Source of the DNA: Selaginella moellendorffii
Lineage: Eukaryota > Streptophyta > Lycopodiopsida > Selaginellales > Selaginellaceae
DNA length: 64,000 nt
Direction: 5' to 3'
NCBI RefSeq assembly: GCF_000143415.4
Contig: NW_003314313.1
Coordinates: forward strand, 500,072 to 564,071
The position numbers and the translations under genes were made by a program. The notes below the pieces were generated by a model, which worked only from the letters and a program-made list of their open reading frames with translations, had not been told where the DNA came from and searched no databases. Shown piece after piece: positions 23,413 through 34,279 of the stretch. Position 1 is the first letter of the stretch. Every line of letters starts with the position of its first letter.

Positions 23413-24901
23413 ATGCCACAGCCCTCGGTGATCTTGGCCACAGCGGGCTACGATCACACGATCCGCTTCTGGGAGGCGACGAGCGGCCGCTGCTATCGCG
23501 TCTTGCAGTACACCGATTCGGTAAATTGGTTTTTTCTCGCGATCCTTGCGAATTTCTCGTCTCTGCAGCAAGTGAATAAGCTCGAGATCACTCCCGACAA
23601 GCATTTCCTCGCTGCTGCTGGCAATCCTAACATCCGGCTCTTCGAAATAAATTCCAGCAATCCTCAACCAGTCGGTAGCTTCTTCTCTTTACTTTTTTTT
23701 TTTCACTGTACATTGTTCTACAGGTTCTCAACTATGATGCTCACACCAGTAACGTGACAGCCATTGGTTTCCAGTGTGATGGAAAATGGATGTACTCTGG
23801 ATCGGAGGATGGAACGGTGAAGATCTGGGATCTCCGGTGAGTTCTAACTCATTTCATCGGCATAGTCCCGAGTTTTTATACTTTTCCTTTCTTTTCGCAG
23901 TGCACCTGGCTGTCAGATGGAATATGAAAGCCGAGCAGCAGTAAACACAGTCGTGCTCCACCCCAACCAGGTTTGCAAAAATGGTCTCTAGAGGTTTCTA
24001 TGTATTCTTTCTGTTGTGACAACAGCAAGAGCTTATCTCTGGCGATCAAAATGGAAACATCAGGGTGTGGGACTTGACTGCAAACTCATGTAGCTGCGAG
24101 CTGGTATAGTTTATTCGTTTTCATTTTTTTATTTATTTTCTTTGTGATTTTTTTGCGACGCAATTCTAATCCTTCTTGTCAGGTTCCTGAGGTCGACATG
24201 GCCATAAGATCGCTGACGGTCATGTGGGACATTGTGGTCGCAGCTAATAATCGTGGGATTTGTTATGTATGGCGTTTGCGTCAGGATACACAGGTACCAA
24301 CAAAAAAACCATTTCCCTTTGCGTTTTCTTCCTCGCTCACGAACATTTTGTTTTTCCTGGCAGCTGCTAACCAAGTTTGATCCGTTGCACAAGTTAGAAG
24401 CCCACAACACGTACATCCTCAAGTGCCTCTTGTCTCCCGAATACTGTGACGAGGACCACAAGTAAGCGTGACGTTTTTGTTTTCTACAGCCTGCTCTTGA
24501 GCCAACTCAAAACTTTTGCAGGTACCTGGCGACGGCATCAGCCGATCACACCGTAAAGATTTGGAATATCAACAATTTCACTCTGGAGCGTACTTTGACA
24601 GGTCTGCTTTTTGCGTTGAGCTGTGTTGTCTCACAAAATGCAACTTTCTGTCAGGTCACTCCGCCTGGGTGTGGGACTGTGTGTTCTCAGTCGATGGTGC
24701 ATTTCTCGTCACAGGCAAGCCAGAAACACTTATTCTTTTCCTTGACTCGTACTTATGTTTGTGTAAATTCCAGCATCATCTGATAAAACTGCAAGGCTGT
24801 GGGAGCTAGCAACCGGAGAGGCAATCAAAGTTTATCAAGGGCATTCGAAAGCAGCGAATTGTTGTGCGCTCCATGATGGAACAGCCGAGCCTGCAAACTA
24901 G
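23413..24901 (+). CDS. LST8: LST8, TOR-complex WD40 subunit
   Basis: Ten exons: 23413-23520, 23569-23670, 23724-23836, 23901-23970, 24026-24103, 24183-24293, 24364-24461, 24522-24601, 24655-24714 and 24774-24901, giving 315 aa, the usual LST8 length. The protein opens with the family signature [16 protein letters not shown], and seven WD40 blades follow, for example [26 protein letters not shown] and [15 protein letters not shown]8 binds the TOR kinase domain and stabilises TORC1, so it belongs to nutrient and growth signalling in the cytosol. The ninth intron (24715-24773) begins GC instead of GT, a recognised minor donor class. The other introns are 48-242 nt with GT-AG. Confidence 0.95.
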
Positions 24902-25708
24902 GTGTGTAATCTTACATGTAGCGTTTCCTTTTTGTTTCCGCTTGCATCATAGAACTAACATCGCTAAACCTTATAGTTTTGTATGTAATTCATTTTATGT
25001 CAATAAGCGCAACCACTTGATAGCGAAGTTGCAGTCGCCACCACAAATTTGACAACGAGCTCTTGCCATCTTGAGCCGCGCAATAAATGTGAATATACGG
25101 TTTGATGGGGGGAAAAGGTAAACCATTTTATCTTCTTTTACCATCAAAAGTCATTGTTTTTCCATGGCGGTATTTATGTCCAAAGGTGGGGGAAGGTGGC
25201 GGTGGTTGCATGGCAATATCCCAGGCTCACATGCAAACACAATCGTTAAATGCCCCACATTGACTCACATTGACCCAGCGGTTGACCGGGTCTGACTCGT
25301 CCCATTTGGCTACGCGACACTAAGCATCGTTCACACGGGAATCTGGACGCTGTCGGATTCTATTCTCCCCCCGGGTAAATCGTGAATTCCTGGGTACGGA
25401 CAGCGGTAAAGCCTGCGTACGGGCATATGCGGACACGTAAAAAAGGTGGCGGGGAACTGCGGGGGAAAGAAATGGTCCTTTTTTTTACACACACTGGTCG
25501 CTTTGGTCTCGATGGGCTAACAGTGCATTCAATGCAATGGCGCTTTGGAATATAGTGGGAGTATAAAGAAGGCGCCGCTGGTGGTGTATTCAATCACAGG
25601 CCAGTGGTAGTCTATTCTCTCTTTTTCTTCGTCTAGGACAGGAGTTCTCTTGGGAGTTCTCCCGGGTTTGATCGACTGTCTAGAGAGTGTTCTTCGTGTG
25701 ATTCCTCG
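24902..25708. other. LST8 3' flank and glycine-rich gene promoter
   Basis: No gene recognised. A good TATA box (TATAAAG, 25562-25568) lies about 165 bp before the glycine-rich protein start. The rest is LST8 3' UTR and intergenic DNA. Confidence 0.55.
25562..25568 (+). promoter_or_regulatory. TATA box of the glycine-rich protein gene
   Basis: TATAAAG in a GC-richer setting, upstream of the ATG at 25730 with room for a leader of roughly 130 nt. Confidence 0.55.
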
Positions 25709-25729
25709 ATGCTATCGCGGGGATCTTCA

Positions 25730-26260
25730 ATGGGGACCAAGATCTTTCTCTTTGCGTTGCTGGCTGTGGCTGGAATGATCCTCGTCGCAGATGCCCGGGT
25801 CTCTCGAATCCTCGAAGAGGAGGTCTCCAAATCCTCGTCCTCCACTTCCAGCTCCACCAAGGAGTACTCGGGCGGAGGCGCTGGAGGCACGCAATCGGCT
25901 GGAGGAGGCGGGTACGGAAACTCCCAGGGAGGTAGCGGCTATGGCGGAACTCCCAGCGCGGGTGGTGCCGGGTACGGGAGCTCCCAGGGCGGGGGCGGAT
26001 ACGGCGGAACGCCCAGCGCGGGCGGCGCGGGATACGGCAATGGGGGTGGTGGCGGCGGGTACGGCGGCACCCCGGGCGCTGGCGGCGGTGGGTACGGAAA
26101 CTCCCATGGTGGTGGCGGCGGCGGCTGCTGGGGGCCGGTTTGTGGCGGAGGCTTTGGCGGGCCGAGCGGTGGCGGTGGCGGCGTCACGATTGGCGGTGTT
26201 CCAATCGGGTATGGGTACGGCAATGGGAATGGCGGGTACGGATATGGAGGTAAACCTTGA
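25730..26260 (+). CDS. Secreted glycine-rich (cell wall type) protein
   Basis: Single exon. From the ATG at 25730 the N terminus MGTKIFLFALLAVAGMILVA is a strong signal peptide. An in-frame ATG at 25709 would add seven residues before it and is less likely. After a short Ser/Glu-rich segment the protein is almost wholly repeats of the GGYGNSQGG / GGYGGTPSAGG type (about residues 45-125), then a CWGPVCGGG pair of cysteines and a Gly-Tyr tail. The composition fits structural glycine-rich wall proteins, in which Tyr can cross-link oxidatively. The neighbouring class III peroxidase could in principle catalyse such links, which is inference only. The repeats also create long shadow ORFs in other frames. 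Confidence 0.88.
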   Translation: MGTKIFLFALLAVAGMILVADARVSRILEEEVSKSSSSTSSSTKEYSGGGAGGTQSAGGGGYGNSQGGSGYGGTPSAGGAGYGSSQGGGGYGGTPSAGGAGYGNGGGGGGYGGTPGAGGGGYGNSHGGGGGGCWGPVCGGGFGGPSGGGGGVTIGGVPIGYGYGNGNGGYGYGGKP

Positions 26261-26697
26261 GAATTATTTGTCACCTTTTCCATGGAGATAAATAAAATGT
26301 CCAAAGCGAATCTTAGAAAAAGGAGTTTTAACCTGTTGAAAAAGTTAGATTTGACGAAATAAAAAATTTGGAGAATATTCGCTGGGGATGGCTTGTCCAC
26401 TTTGTGGTTCCTGTGGCCCGGAAAAAATCAGGTTAAAAGATCCGTGGCATGGAAACGATGCCATGTGTCTTTGGTTAGCAATGGCAGCGCGAGCTAGGCT
26501 AGGGTTCTTGGAGCTGGAATCATCTACACAGCGGCGCCGAGTTGTGTAGGCGCGCTTGGCCGTTGGCGCTGCTCGTCCTGCGATCGAAATTCCAGGTATT
26601 TCACAGTGCTAGAGAAATATTTCGGTCGGTGCTCACATCTGGGAGGGATTTCCGTGTAGCTAGTGCATGGAGTGACTGTGGCAAGAGAAAGACGGTG

Positions 26698-27678
26698 ATG
26701 AGGATACAATGTGATGTCTGTGAGAAGGCCGAGGCCGCTCTGGTGTGCTGCGCCGATGAAGCTGCGCTCTGCGCCGCTTGCGATGCCGAGGTCCATGCGG
26801 CGAACAAGCTCGCTGGGAAGCATCAGCGCTTGCCTTTGAGCTTCTCTGGGACTTCTCCTATTTGCGACATTTGCCAGGTATCTAGCCAGTGACGATTTTT
26901 CTTCTTCTCATTTGATTGGGAGGTTCTAATTCCTAGTTTGCTTAGGAGAAAACCGGCTGGTTTTTCTGTGTCGAGGATCGCGCTTTGCTTTGCCGGGCTT
27001 GCGACGTATCCATACACTCGTCCAACGCGCACGCTTCCAGCCACAACCGGTTTCTAGTCACGGGTGTTAGAGTGGCTCTCAGTGCTCTTTCTGCCCAAGA
27101 CTTTCTCGAAGTACCGCCTGTGACTCCGCAGCAACCCAGGAAGAACGCCTCGGCTTCAGGAGCCAGTTCGTCGGGAAATTCGCTTTCGGCCAATGGCACA
27201 CCGGAGAGGTTTGAAACAGTCTCGAGAGCAGAGCCGGAGACTGTCATGGAAAAACGGAGCACTAGTAGTACTATTTCGGAATATTTAACCGAAGCGGTCC
27301 CTGGTTGGCGTGTCGACGAGTTGCTAAACATTCCAGACATGGCTTCCGGATACTCTCTAAGCGATATTGGCTCATCCAAGGTAAAGCTTACCAAGTTTTC
27401 TTTCTTGGCAGCTGATTATTCGCTGTTTCTTCCAGGCCGAAGCTGGAAACCTTGGAGAGTATGACTGGCTCGCAGACTTGAGCCTGTTTGACGAGCAGTC
27501 TTACGCGGAGACGTTCCACGAGGTTCCACAGATGACTCCGTCAACCATGCCTGCCTCTAAGCTTCCCCCCGCAAAAGGAAAATCCAAACTTGGCATGGCT
27601 GTCGTGCCAGAGGTTGACGATTCGCTCTTGGTTCCTGACGTGTCTTTCCCAGCAAAGCGAAGACGAGCATGGCTGTAA
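26698..27678 (+). CDS. Double B-box zinc finger protein (BBX family)
   Basis: Three exons (26698-26877, 26946-27380, 27436-27678), 285 aa, GT-AG introns of 68 and 55 nt. Two tandem B-boxes occupy about residues 1-100. The first is CDVCEKAEAALVCCADEAAL with downstream CDAEVH. The second is CDICQEKTGWFFCVEDRALL with CDVSIH. Each carries the Cys/His/Asp ligands of the family. No C-terminal CCT domain is seen, so it belongs with the two-B-box group that acts in light signalling and photomorphogenesis with HY5 and COP1 in flowering plants. The C terminus has an acidic YDWLADLSLFDE segment and a basic AKRRR tail that could be a nuclear signal. Role in this plant is inferred from the family. Confidence 0.93.
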
Positions 27679-28034
27679 ACAGCCCAGCGTGCTCGAGGAA
27701 CGCCCACGCACTGTATGATAGTACGTGAAACTGGTGCTCGGAGGGGGTGAAGTACCTCCGGTACGGGCACAGTAGAGTTTACTGTATCCTTTTGGCATCC
27801 AATAAGACTTCGTAAATCTCGATACTATGACTATGTTCTTGCTTTTGTTTGTTTATTCTTTGTGATCCACAGCAGACAAGTAAGTATGCTTTTTTATTTT
27901 TATTTTCTTGTGACTGATATGACATTTATTTGGCAGGACCATCCAAATTTTGTTGTTGAGGGAGTTCCTCCCAAGGTACATGTGGAGTTTAGTCCTTTTT
28001 CCTTTTGATTTCATTTTGATCTACGTACTATACC
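27679..28034. other. Shared 3' flank of the B-box and peroxidase genes
   Basis: The two genes converge, and this 356-bp stretch must hold both 3' UTRs. No other feature recognised. Confidence 0.5.
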
Positions 28035-29160
28035 TCAACTGTTCACAAAGTGGCAGTTCTTACGGATCTCTCCGTTTGTGCCTGTGAGAGGGCTGATGTC
28101 TCCCATTTTGATCATCGACTCCTTGAAATCCCGCCAGAATGTGAGCGGGTTACTTGCGTACGAGCTCACCAGTGTCGCTGCGTCCGAGCCGGTGCCGGAG
28201 AACAATTCCTGGTCAGACGTCAGCAGTCCCTTATTTTTCTGCAAGTTTTTGTAGTACTGATTGTCGAACCGGTTGGGTGTTACAGCATCCAGGTTTGAAA
28301 GCTGGTCATCACCGGACTCCTTGGGACAGCTGCTTTGGAGAGTTGCTAGAAACGAAGCGTCGATGGTTGGATCCGAAGCGGCTGTGCTGTTGAAGCTATA
28401 GAGGCGGTTGCGGAAAGTAAAGCACTGCGCAGCACCGATAGTATGAGCGCCGGACAACACGACCATGTCCTTAAGTGACAGACCCTTGGCCTGAAATGCG
28501 GATGTGAGCTCCGAGACTGTGAAAACCGGGGGTGGAATTTGGCTGTTGGCTGCATCACGGCTGGCCGTGGTACTGTCTCGCCGTCCCAAAGGAACGGCCC
28601 ATCCTGGACCTCCGAGCTGTTTATAGCGCAACATATACGTGAGTTTCTCCTCCTCTATGGTTCAAAAACTCACTATCTTACCATGAAGACAGAAGTTTGT
28701 GCTGCCAGTGCTACGATATCCGCGCAGGAGACTATTCCCGGACACTGGCTCTCCAATTGGCTCTTGATAGCATCAATGACTTCGAATCCTCGTAAAGAGT
28801 TCTTATTTGGTCCTGCCGACTTTTCTCCCGTGAAGCTTGCAGTGTCATCCAAAAGAACGGAGCCATCGCATCCCTGGCGAATGCACAAGTGAGTGTTACT
28901 TTTAAACAATTTGAAGCACTGAATTCTAAAGGTTAGCGGCTCCTTACATTGACAAAGCAGTCGTGGAAGTGGAGCCTTAGCAGGGAGGCTGCCATTCGTT
29001 TCTCATTTCCAACAGCCTGAGACACCACTTTCCAAACAACATGAGACACATCGCGACAAGTACCGTTGTAAAATGAAGGGCTAAGCTGCGCACAAGTACT
29101 TGCCGACAATATCACAAGAGATGCTATAGCCACACACAAGGTTTTGGCTGCTTTTTTCAT
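28035..29160 (-). CDS. Class III (secretory) plant peroxidase
   Basis: Three exons on the minus strand (28948-29160, 28682-28873, 28035-28616), 328 aa, the usual family length. The signal peptide [20 protein letters not shown] is followed by the mature start QLSPSFY. The distal haem pocket [15 protein letters not shown] spans the first splice junction. The proximal haem ligand lies in [10 protein letters not shown], and the conserved GRRDS is present. Cysteines fit the four family disulfides. It uses H2O2 to oxidise phenolics in the apoplast, for example in lignin or wall cross-linking. An upstream in-frame extension exists, but the signal peptide decides for the ATG at 29160. A TATA-like CATAAATAC lies at 29251-29259. 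Confidence 0.96.
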
Positions 29161-29250
29161 GATATTTTCTGGCAAGGAATTGATGTTTTTGGTTTGTAGG
29201 GAGAATAATGCAAGCAACCAAACAAGATGAATTCGGTGCTACGAAGGAGC

Positions 29251-29259
29251 TGGACTGCT
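29251..29259 (-). promoter_or_regulatory. TATA-like box of the peroxidase gene
   Basis: CATAAATAC on the minus strand, about 90 bp before the peroxidase ATG. Confidence 0.4.
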
Positions 29260-29320
29260 TGTATTTATGTTCGGGGGTGGCGACTCAGTGGTCCATGCCT
29301 GTCAATTTCCGTAAGTTTCC

Positions 29321-29900
29321 TTGTCATGGTATCTGCTCGTGGGGCCGTTATGTGAGACTTGCGGTCATTTGGTAAAACACGCAGCACTTTGGACATTCAC
29401 TCTTGACTTAGTTGCTCTTTCTGCTCTAAACAAGTTGTTTGCGTGGGATACAACCACGCAGATGGAGGTTCGACTGAAACACAACCTTGACCGCACCGAA
29501 GAAGCTTCTTAAGCAAGTCATCGGATCCAGTAAAATCGCTCCCGGAAGATCATGTGTGGAACAAGAGCAATATCTCTTACATCTGGACTCCACTAGTTTG
29601 CGGAGAATGCCAGATGCCGCTTTGAAGGTAAGCTCCGAAGAGTTTTGCGTGATTGAAATGCAAGCTTTCTTCTAAAAACTTAGTTCCACAGGTCAAGACA
29701 AGCAATGATTTCGCTGCTGCGCTTGTCAAGGATGAATTGAAACATCTCATTCCTTCGGCTGAAGGGTCAAAGAATTCCGCCTGGTGCTTCTGGTGGTGGT
29801 ACCAATCCGCCAGCGAAGTGAGCCATTTTTTTCCGGCAGTCGTTTTCACGATGCACTTTGTTTATTGCGCTTGTCTCTCTGGATCAACTGGCCCCAGGTA
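29321..29900 (+). other. Possible unrecognised gene or relic
   Basis: ORFs at 29321-29512, 29487-29675 and 29653-29901. A GT-AG intron (about 29628-29692) would join LRRMPDAALK to VKTSNDFAAALVKDEL and a Trp-rich WCFWWWYQSASE stretch before another GT donor. This reads like protein, but no family comes to mind and no clean start was found. It could be the remains of a gene between the peroxidase and the UEV. Confidence 0.3.
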
Positions 29901-30389
29901 AGCAGGGAGTTGTTTTCTATTTCGCGAGCTTCTAATGCGTGTTGGGTTTAGTGTAATAGGATTTTCTAAGCTAGCTTAATCATGATGGAGAGGTTTTGTT
30001 TCCTAATAGAAGTATGCACCAATCATTGTCCCAAGTTTAGTGCAAAAACATTCATTCAACCCGGAAAACATTAAGCTACTTAGCACTGAGAACCACTACT
30101 CACGCAACTATCATCAAGGTAAGGAGTTTTATGGCATTCACGGTGGCGTTGGACTTAACTATGATTCGGGCAGGCGAACTTGTGTTGGTGGGGAAAAAGA
30201 GAGACAGCGGGTCCCTGGAAGCACAAAACAGGCGTCCTTGGGACGAGATTCAATAGTGCGAGTCGAAATCTCGAAGCTCTCGTCGATCGTCGCCGACTGT
30301 GTGCTCCTGCTTCAGCAGCTCCCGGATATGATCCTCTGGAAAAGACAAAGACGGAACGTTCAGGAAGAGCCGCAGGAAGGCTCCCCGGA

Positions 30390-30418
30390 GGAAGCAGCAG
30401 CAGCAGCAGCAGCAGCTC
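30390..30418 (+). repeat. (GCA)n microsatellite in the UEV leader
   Basis: A run of GCA triplets just upstream of the UEV start codon. If translated in frame it would give poly-Ala, but the family start lies downstream. Confidence 0.85.
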
Positions 30419-30426
30419 AGGGAAGC

Positions 30427-31246
30427 ATGTCTCGAGCCAAAGTACACGGTCAGTAGTAAAACTCTTTCCCTTGCATCATTTCTCTCTGGAGGCATGCATT
30501 GTCTCAGCTTTGCTGCGTGCTAGTGTGCAGTTCCCAGGAACTTTAGATTGCTCGACGAGCTGGAGCGAGGAGAGAAAGGACTGGGCGATCCCGCGGTGAG
30601 CTTAGGAATGGACGACGCCGACGATTTGCTCATGTATTCCTGGCGAGGAACCATCCTGGGCCCTTACGACGTAAGTGCTTGTTTTAAGTTAATTGTTCCA
30701 GTGTCCCGGATTTAATGCCTGGTTTTTCTTGTAGTCTGTTCACGAGGGTCGCATCTACCAGCTCAAGCTTTACTGCGACGATGACTACCCGAGCAAGCCC
30801 CCGAGCGTGAAGTTCCAGTCAAGGATCAACATGACGTGCGTGAATCAGGAAACTGGACTGGTAAGTACACTCACACTATTGGCGAGGAAGTAAGCACAGC
30901 TATACTGTTCCTTGCCTCTCCTTTTCACTCGCCCGAGAGAGAGCTTTCGCGTTTTACTAGATAGATAGATCGATAGCAGTCACCGCAGTCACTAGAGAGC
31001 TAAAGAGAAGATTTAAATGCAGTAGATTTGTCAATTTCCTTTCAGTTTCCATCGTCTCGATCCCCGTCGAGGAGAAGATGCTAACGCATTTTTTCTTTAC
31101 AGATTGACAGCAAGAGCTTTGCGATGCTTGCGGACTGGAAGCCGGACTTCACGATGGAAGATGTGTTAACGCAGCTGAGAAAAGAGATGGCCGCCAGCCA
31201 CAACAAAAGATTGCCACAGCCAGCCGAGGACAGCATCTTCCTCTAG
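30427..31246 (+). CDS. UEV1: Ubiquitin-conjugating enzyme E2 variant, UEV1/MMS2 type
   Basis: Four exons (30427-30448, 30531-30670, 30735-30860, 31103-31246), 143 aa, the family length. The UBC fold is clear: [66 protein letters not shown] and a C-terminal [17 protein letters not shown]. The catalytic cysteine of active E2s is absent, as in all UEVs. The protein pairs with Ubc13 to build Lys63-linked ubiquitin chains in DNA-damage tolerance and signalling. The first exon is only 22 nt of coding sequence (MSRAKVH), which is usual for this gene. The in-frame upstream extension with poly-Ala is probably leader. Confidence 0.95.
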
Positions 31247-33580
31247 CCAGGAAAACACGCAAGTGCTCTTCGCAAACACCCGCTCGCTGCCCGGGATCTT
31301 CTAGAAATCTGACTCTTTGGCCCTTTTATATTATTTCTCTCGCTTTCTCTCTCTCTGTGTTTCCCTGCGAAGAACACCACACCACCACCAGCACCACTGT
31401 GGCGAATCAGATCTTTTTGTGGGGAGGAAAAAGCCTGTCCTACAAACCATACGACAAATACCTCCTATTTTATTCGTTCTTGTTGTTGCTGCTGCCTTCT
31501 CGCGTCCGAGATTATACGAGTCCTGGCGAGAGAACATGGCAGTGGTTAGTGTGGTTGAATTTGTACCACCCCACGATCACGTCACAAACGCATGGATTAC
31601 TTTAATAATCCAGTGGAGCAAAACTAGAATTTACCTATTAAAGCTGTGAAGTTGATTGAGCGAGGCAGCGTTTTTTTTTTTTTTTTGCTTTTGGTTCGTC
31701 CATCCAGTCCAGCTCTGGCTGGCCAGCTACTGGAGCAACAAGAAAACCATCCATAAGTACAAAACAAAGCCGGCATAGCTACTTTTACTTACATTCAGGT
31801 AGTCCGTTACTAGCTCCAGCTTGCTCGGGTCGCCGGGGGTTCGTTTGGCTGATCTTTAGCTACCACTCTTGTCGGCTGCGCGCGAGACCATCAGATCCAA
31901 TTGACTTAAAAACAAAACAACGACTTGACAATTACTGACCTGAGCGAATGGGCTTAGCCGTTGTTTATTGTGCGTGTGTCATGAGTTCATGGATTTAGCA
32001 TCATGAGCGGGAGCAACCACCACCACACCTGGGCTTAAAAGAAATCTGTGATATCTCACATCGCTACAAGCAGCAGCACTTCCAGCACACGCACGACACG
32101 CTCACCATGATTTGCTACTCACTTTCTCTTTCTTTTCTCCAATCGGCCAACCCTCGAAAGGCCAGCAAAGATCAGTACAGTGACAAAAGCTGGAAGGTCT
32201 CACAGAACACAGGCAGGATCCGATGCGAATGCCGGGCACAAGAATAACGATGCAAAGTATGCAGCTCTGACCTGATAGGACGGATTTATGCGCGGGAAGA
32301 GTTAGCCACCAGCTTAAGCTTACTTGAAACTTACGGGACAAAGCAGCCTAGCCGCGTAGCTGTCCGAGCTAGCAAATGGTTGTGGCGGTGGCAGCGCAGC
32401 GAGACGCTGCTGCGGTGAGGCCAGAGAAAGCGACGGTGTGTCAGGGTCACACTCCTACACCCGAAAAGCAAAAGGTAAATCGTGGAAAAAAATTGCAAAA
32501 GAAAACGAGATGAGAGAGAGGGAGAACCTTTGCGTTTTCCAATGAGGTGGTGGTGCAGAGCGCTGTTGCAGCCAGCGGCCAGCAGCCAGCCAGGTCTCGT
32601 GCATGACAATCACCTGAAACCAAAATTTCAAGTGAGCACAGACAGTCCTTTCCCTGCCTGGCAAGCCGGGGCCCGGGGTCCGTTCCGTCGACCCTTTTGT
32701 AAGCTGTGCATTAATACATCGTCCAAACATGTGCGATTAAAGCTCGCTCTGCGAACGAAAGCAACGACTGAATTAGTAGCTGGGGAAGACTTTGATCCAA
32801 TTAAACGTTCATTTAAAAGGCTCGAAAGAAAACGAGAGGAAAAAAACAGTCACCTTTTGTTGCTCGCTCTCCGTCTCGGTGTCTGATGCCGAAAATGATG
32901 AAGTGTGCTGCACCGCCGCGTCCAGTCTGGAGCATTGGATTTGATTTCCACCTTCACGCCTCCGGAACAGTGTACAAGGCAGCGAAGGCGTGCTGCCGGA
33001 AACGTCAGAGTGAAGAGAAGAAACTCAGCTGATCATCACCACACCAAGCTTTGAAACCAAGATGGAAAAACCAACGAAGGGTTCCTGAAGCGAAGCAAGC
33101 AGCAGAGACAAACAGAAAGAAAGCTCAACAAAGTTCCTACCGAAAGTTCCTACCGAAGAGATCTCATTCCCTCTCGCAGCGAGCCGAGAACGCACCCAAA
33201 CTTTAAGAGACGCATGCACGAGATGGAGCGAGAGCGAGTCTTTAGAACATAAACAGGTAGCAGTAGCACCACCACCACCTAGAACATGTAATTACAAAAA
33301 CGTTAGAGCATGGAATGGCGAAAGCCAAACGAAAACATAAGGAGTTCTGATCAGCAAGTGAATGCTTTTCTTGCCTGGTGAGAGTCAAGTTTTTAAAAGA
33401 AAACCCTGCGGTAGAACCTGAAGCGTTTCTCGCTGCAGCTTCCCCACAGACAAAAGCTAGAGTTGAGAATGCAAAGTAAAATGGAGAGAAAGAAAACAAT
33501 GTACCTCTCAAACGAAGCGACTAAAGAAGACGAGGAAACCTCTTGAGATATATGATCTCCCCCCGGCTGGCCAGCTTAGC
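31247..33580. other. Long interval without a supported gene
   Basis: Contains the UEV 3' UTR on the left and the ZF-HD 3' UTR on the right. Short ORFs on both strands show no family resemblance. No miRNA hairpin or tRNA was recognised by eye. At more than 2.3 kb it is unusually long for this gene island and could hold a non-coding RNA or an unrecognised gene. Confidence 0.45.
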
Positions 33581-34279
33581 TTACATCTTCTTCCCCAGCG
33601 TGTGCTTGTTGTTGTGCATCCACACCTTGAGGACGTGACGCTTGACGCCCACCTCGTTACAAAACTGCTGGACCTCGGCCTCGTCGTGCTTCTGGATCTT
33701 CCAGCCCACCTTATCCGCAAATGCCAGCATCCTCTCCTTTTGGTCTCCCGTGAACTTCGTCCTAAACCTCTTTTTGAGATTAGGCCCTCCAGCGTTTGGC
33801 ATGTAGACTCCTTGATCGTCCAGCTCCCCTGATCTCGACGGCAGCATGAGCCGCTTCTTGTCCTTCCGGTGGTGGCACTCGAGGCAAGAGGGCTCGCCCT
33901 CCACCTCCCGCCGGTGGAAGTTGCGGTGGCAGTCACAGGCAGCGCACTTGAGAGCATCCAGCGTCCCTTCCTCTCCGCACGGCATAAATTCTCCACACCC
34001 ATCCAGAGCGTGCCCGCCGATACCCGCGGCGTGGTTCTTCAAGCACTGCGTGTACCTCACTGGACGCTTGCTTTTGCTGTCACCCCCTGCCGCCGCCGCC
34101 GCCGCCCCCGCCTCTCCGGAGACGACTACGACTGCAGCGCCGCTTCCCACTTGAGCCGCTGGCGTTCCATTCCCACTCGCCAGGAGCTTGAGCTTGGCTG
34201 CAGTCTCGTGTATCGCCGCGGCACTGAACTGCGCTGAAATTGGAATGGGAATGTCTTCTTCATGGCCACCCAAATCCAT
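33581..34279 (-). CDS. Zinc finger-homeodomain (ZF-HD) transcription factor
   Basis: Intronless, 232 aa from the ATG at 34279. A 5' in-frame extension to 34372 exists but adds nothing family-like. The N-terminal ZF dimerisation domain (about residues 75-130) starts [20 protein letters not shown] and continues [22 protein letters not shown]. The C-terminal homeodomain (about 168-232) starts [20 protein letters not shown] and ends [11 protein letters not shown], the helix-3 WMHNNKH variant that marks ZF-HD proteins. Family members form dimers and bind ATTA-core sites in the nucleus. Poly-Ala and Val stretches (residues 47-65) come from a GCC-rich repeat. Lack of introns is typical of the family. 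Confidence 0.95.
   Translation of the reverse strand: MDLGGHEEDIPIPISAQFSAAAIHETAAKLKLLASGNGTPAAQVGSGAAVVVVSGEAGAAAAAAGGDSKSKRPVRYTQCLKNHAAGIGGHALDGCGEFMPCGEEGTLDALKCAACDCHRNFHRREVEGEPSCLECHHRKDKKRLMLPSRSGELDDQGVYMPNAGGPNLKKRFRTKFTGDQKERMLAFADKVGWKIQKHDEAEVQQFCNEVGVKRHVLKVWMHNNKHTLGKKM

Noticed and set aside
25791-26400. Other ORFs over the glycine-rich gene (166 and 153 codons)
   Set aside because: Repeat-driven shadow frames rich in Ala-Arg or Pro. Only the frame with the signal peptide makes sense.
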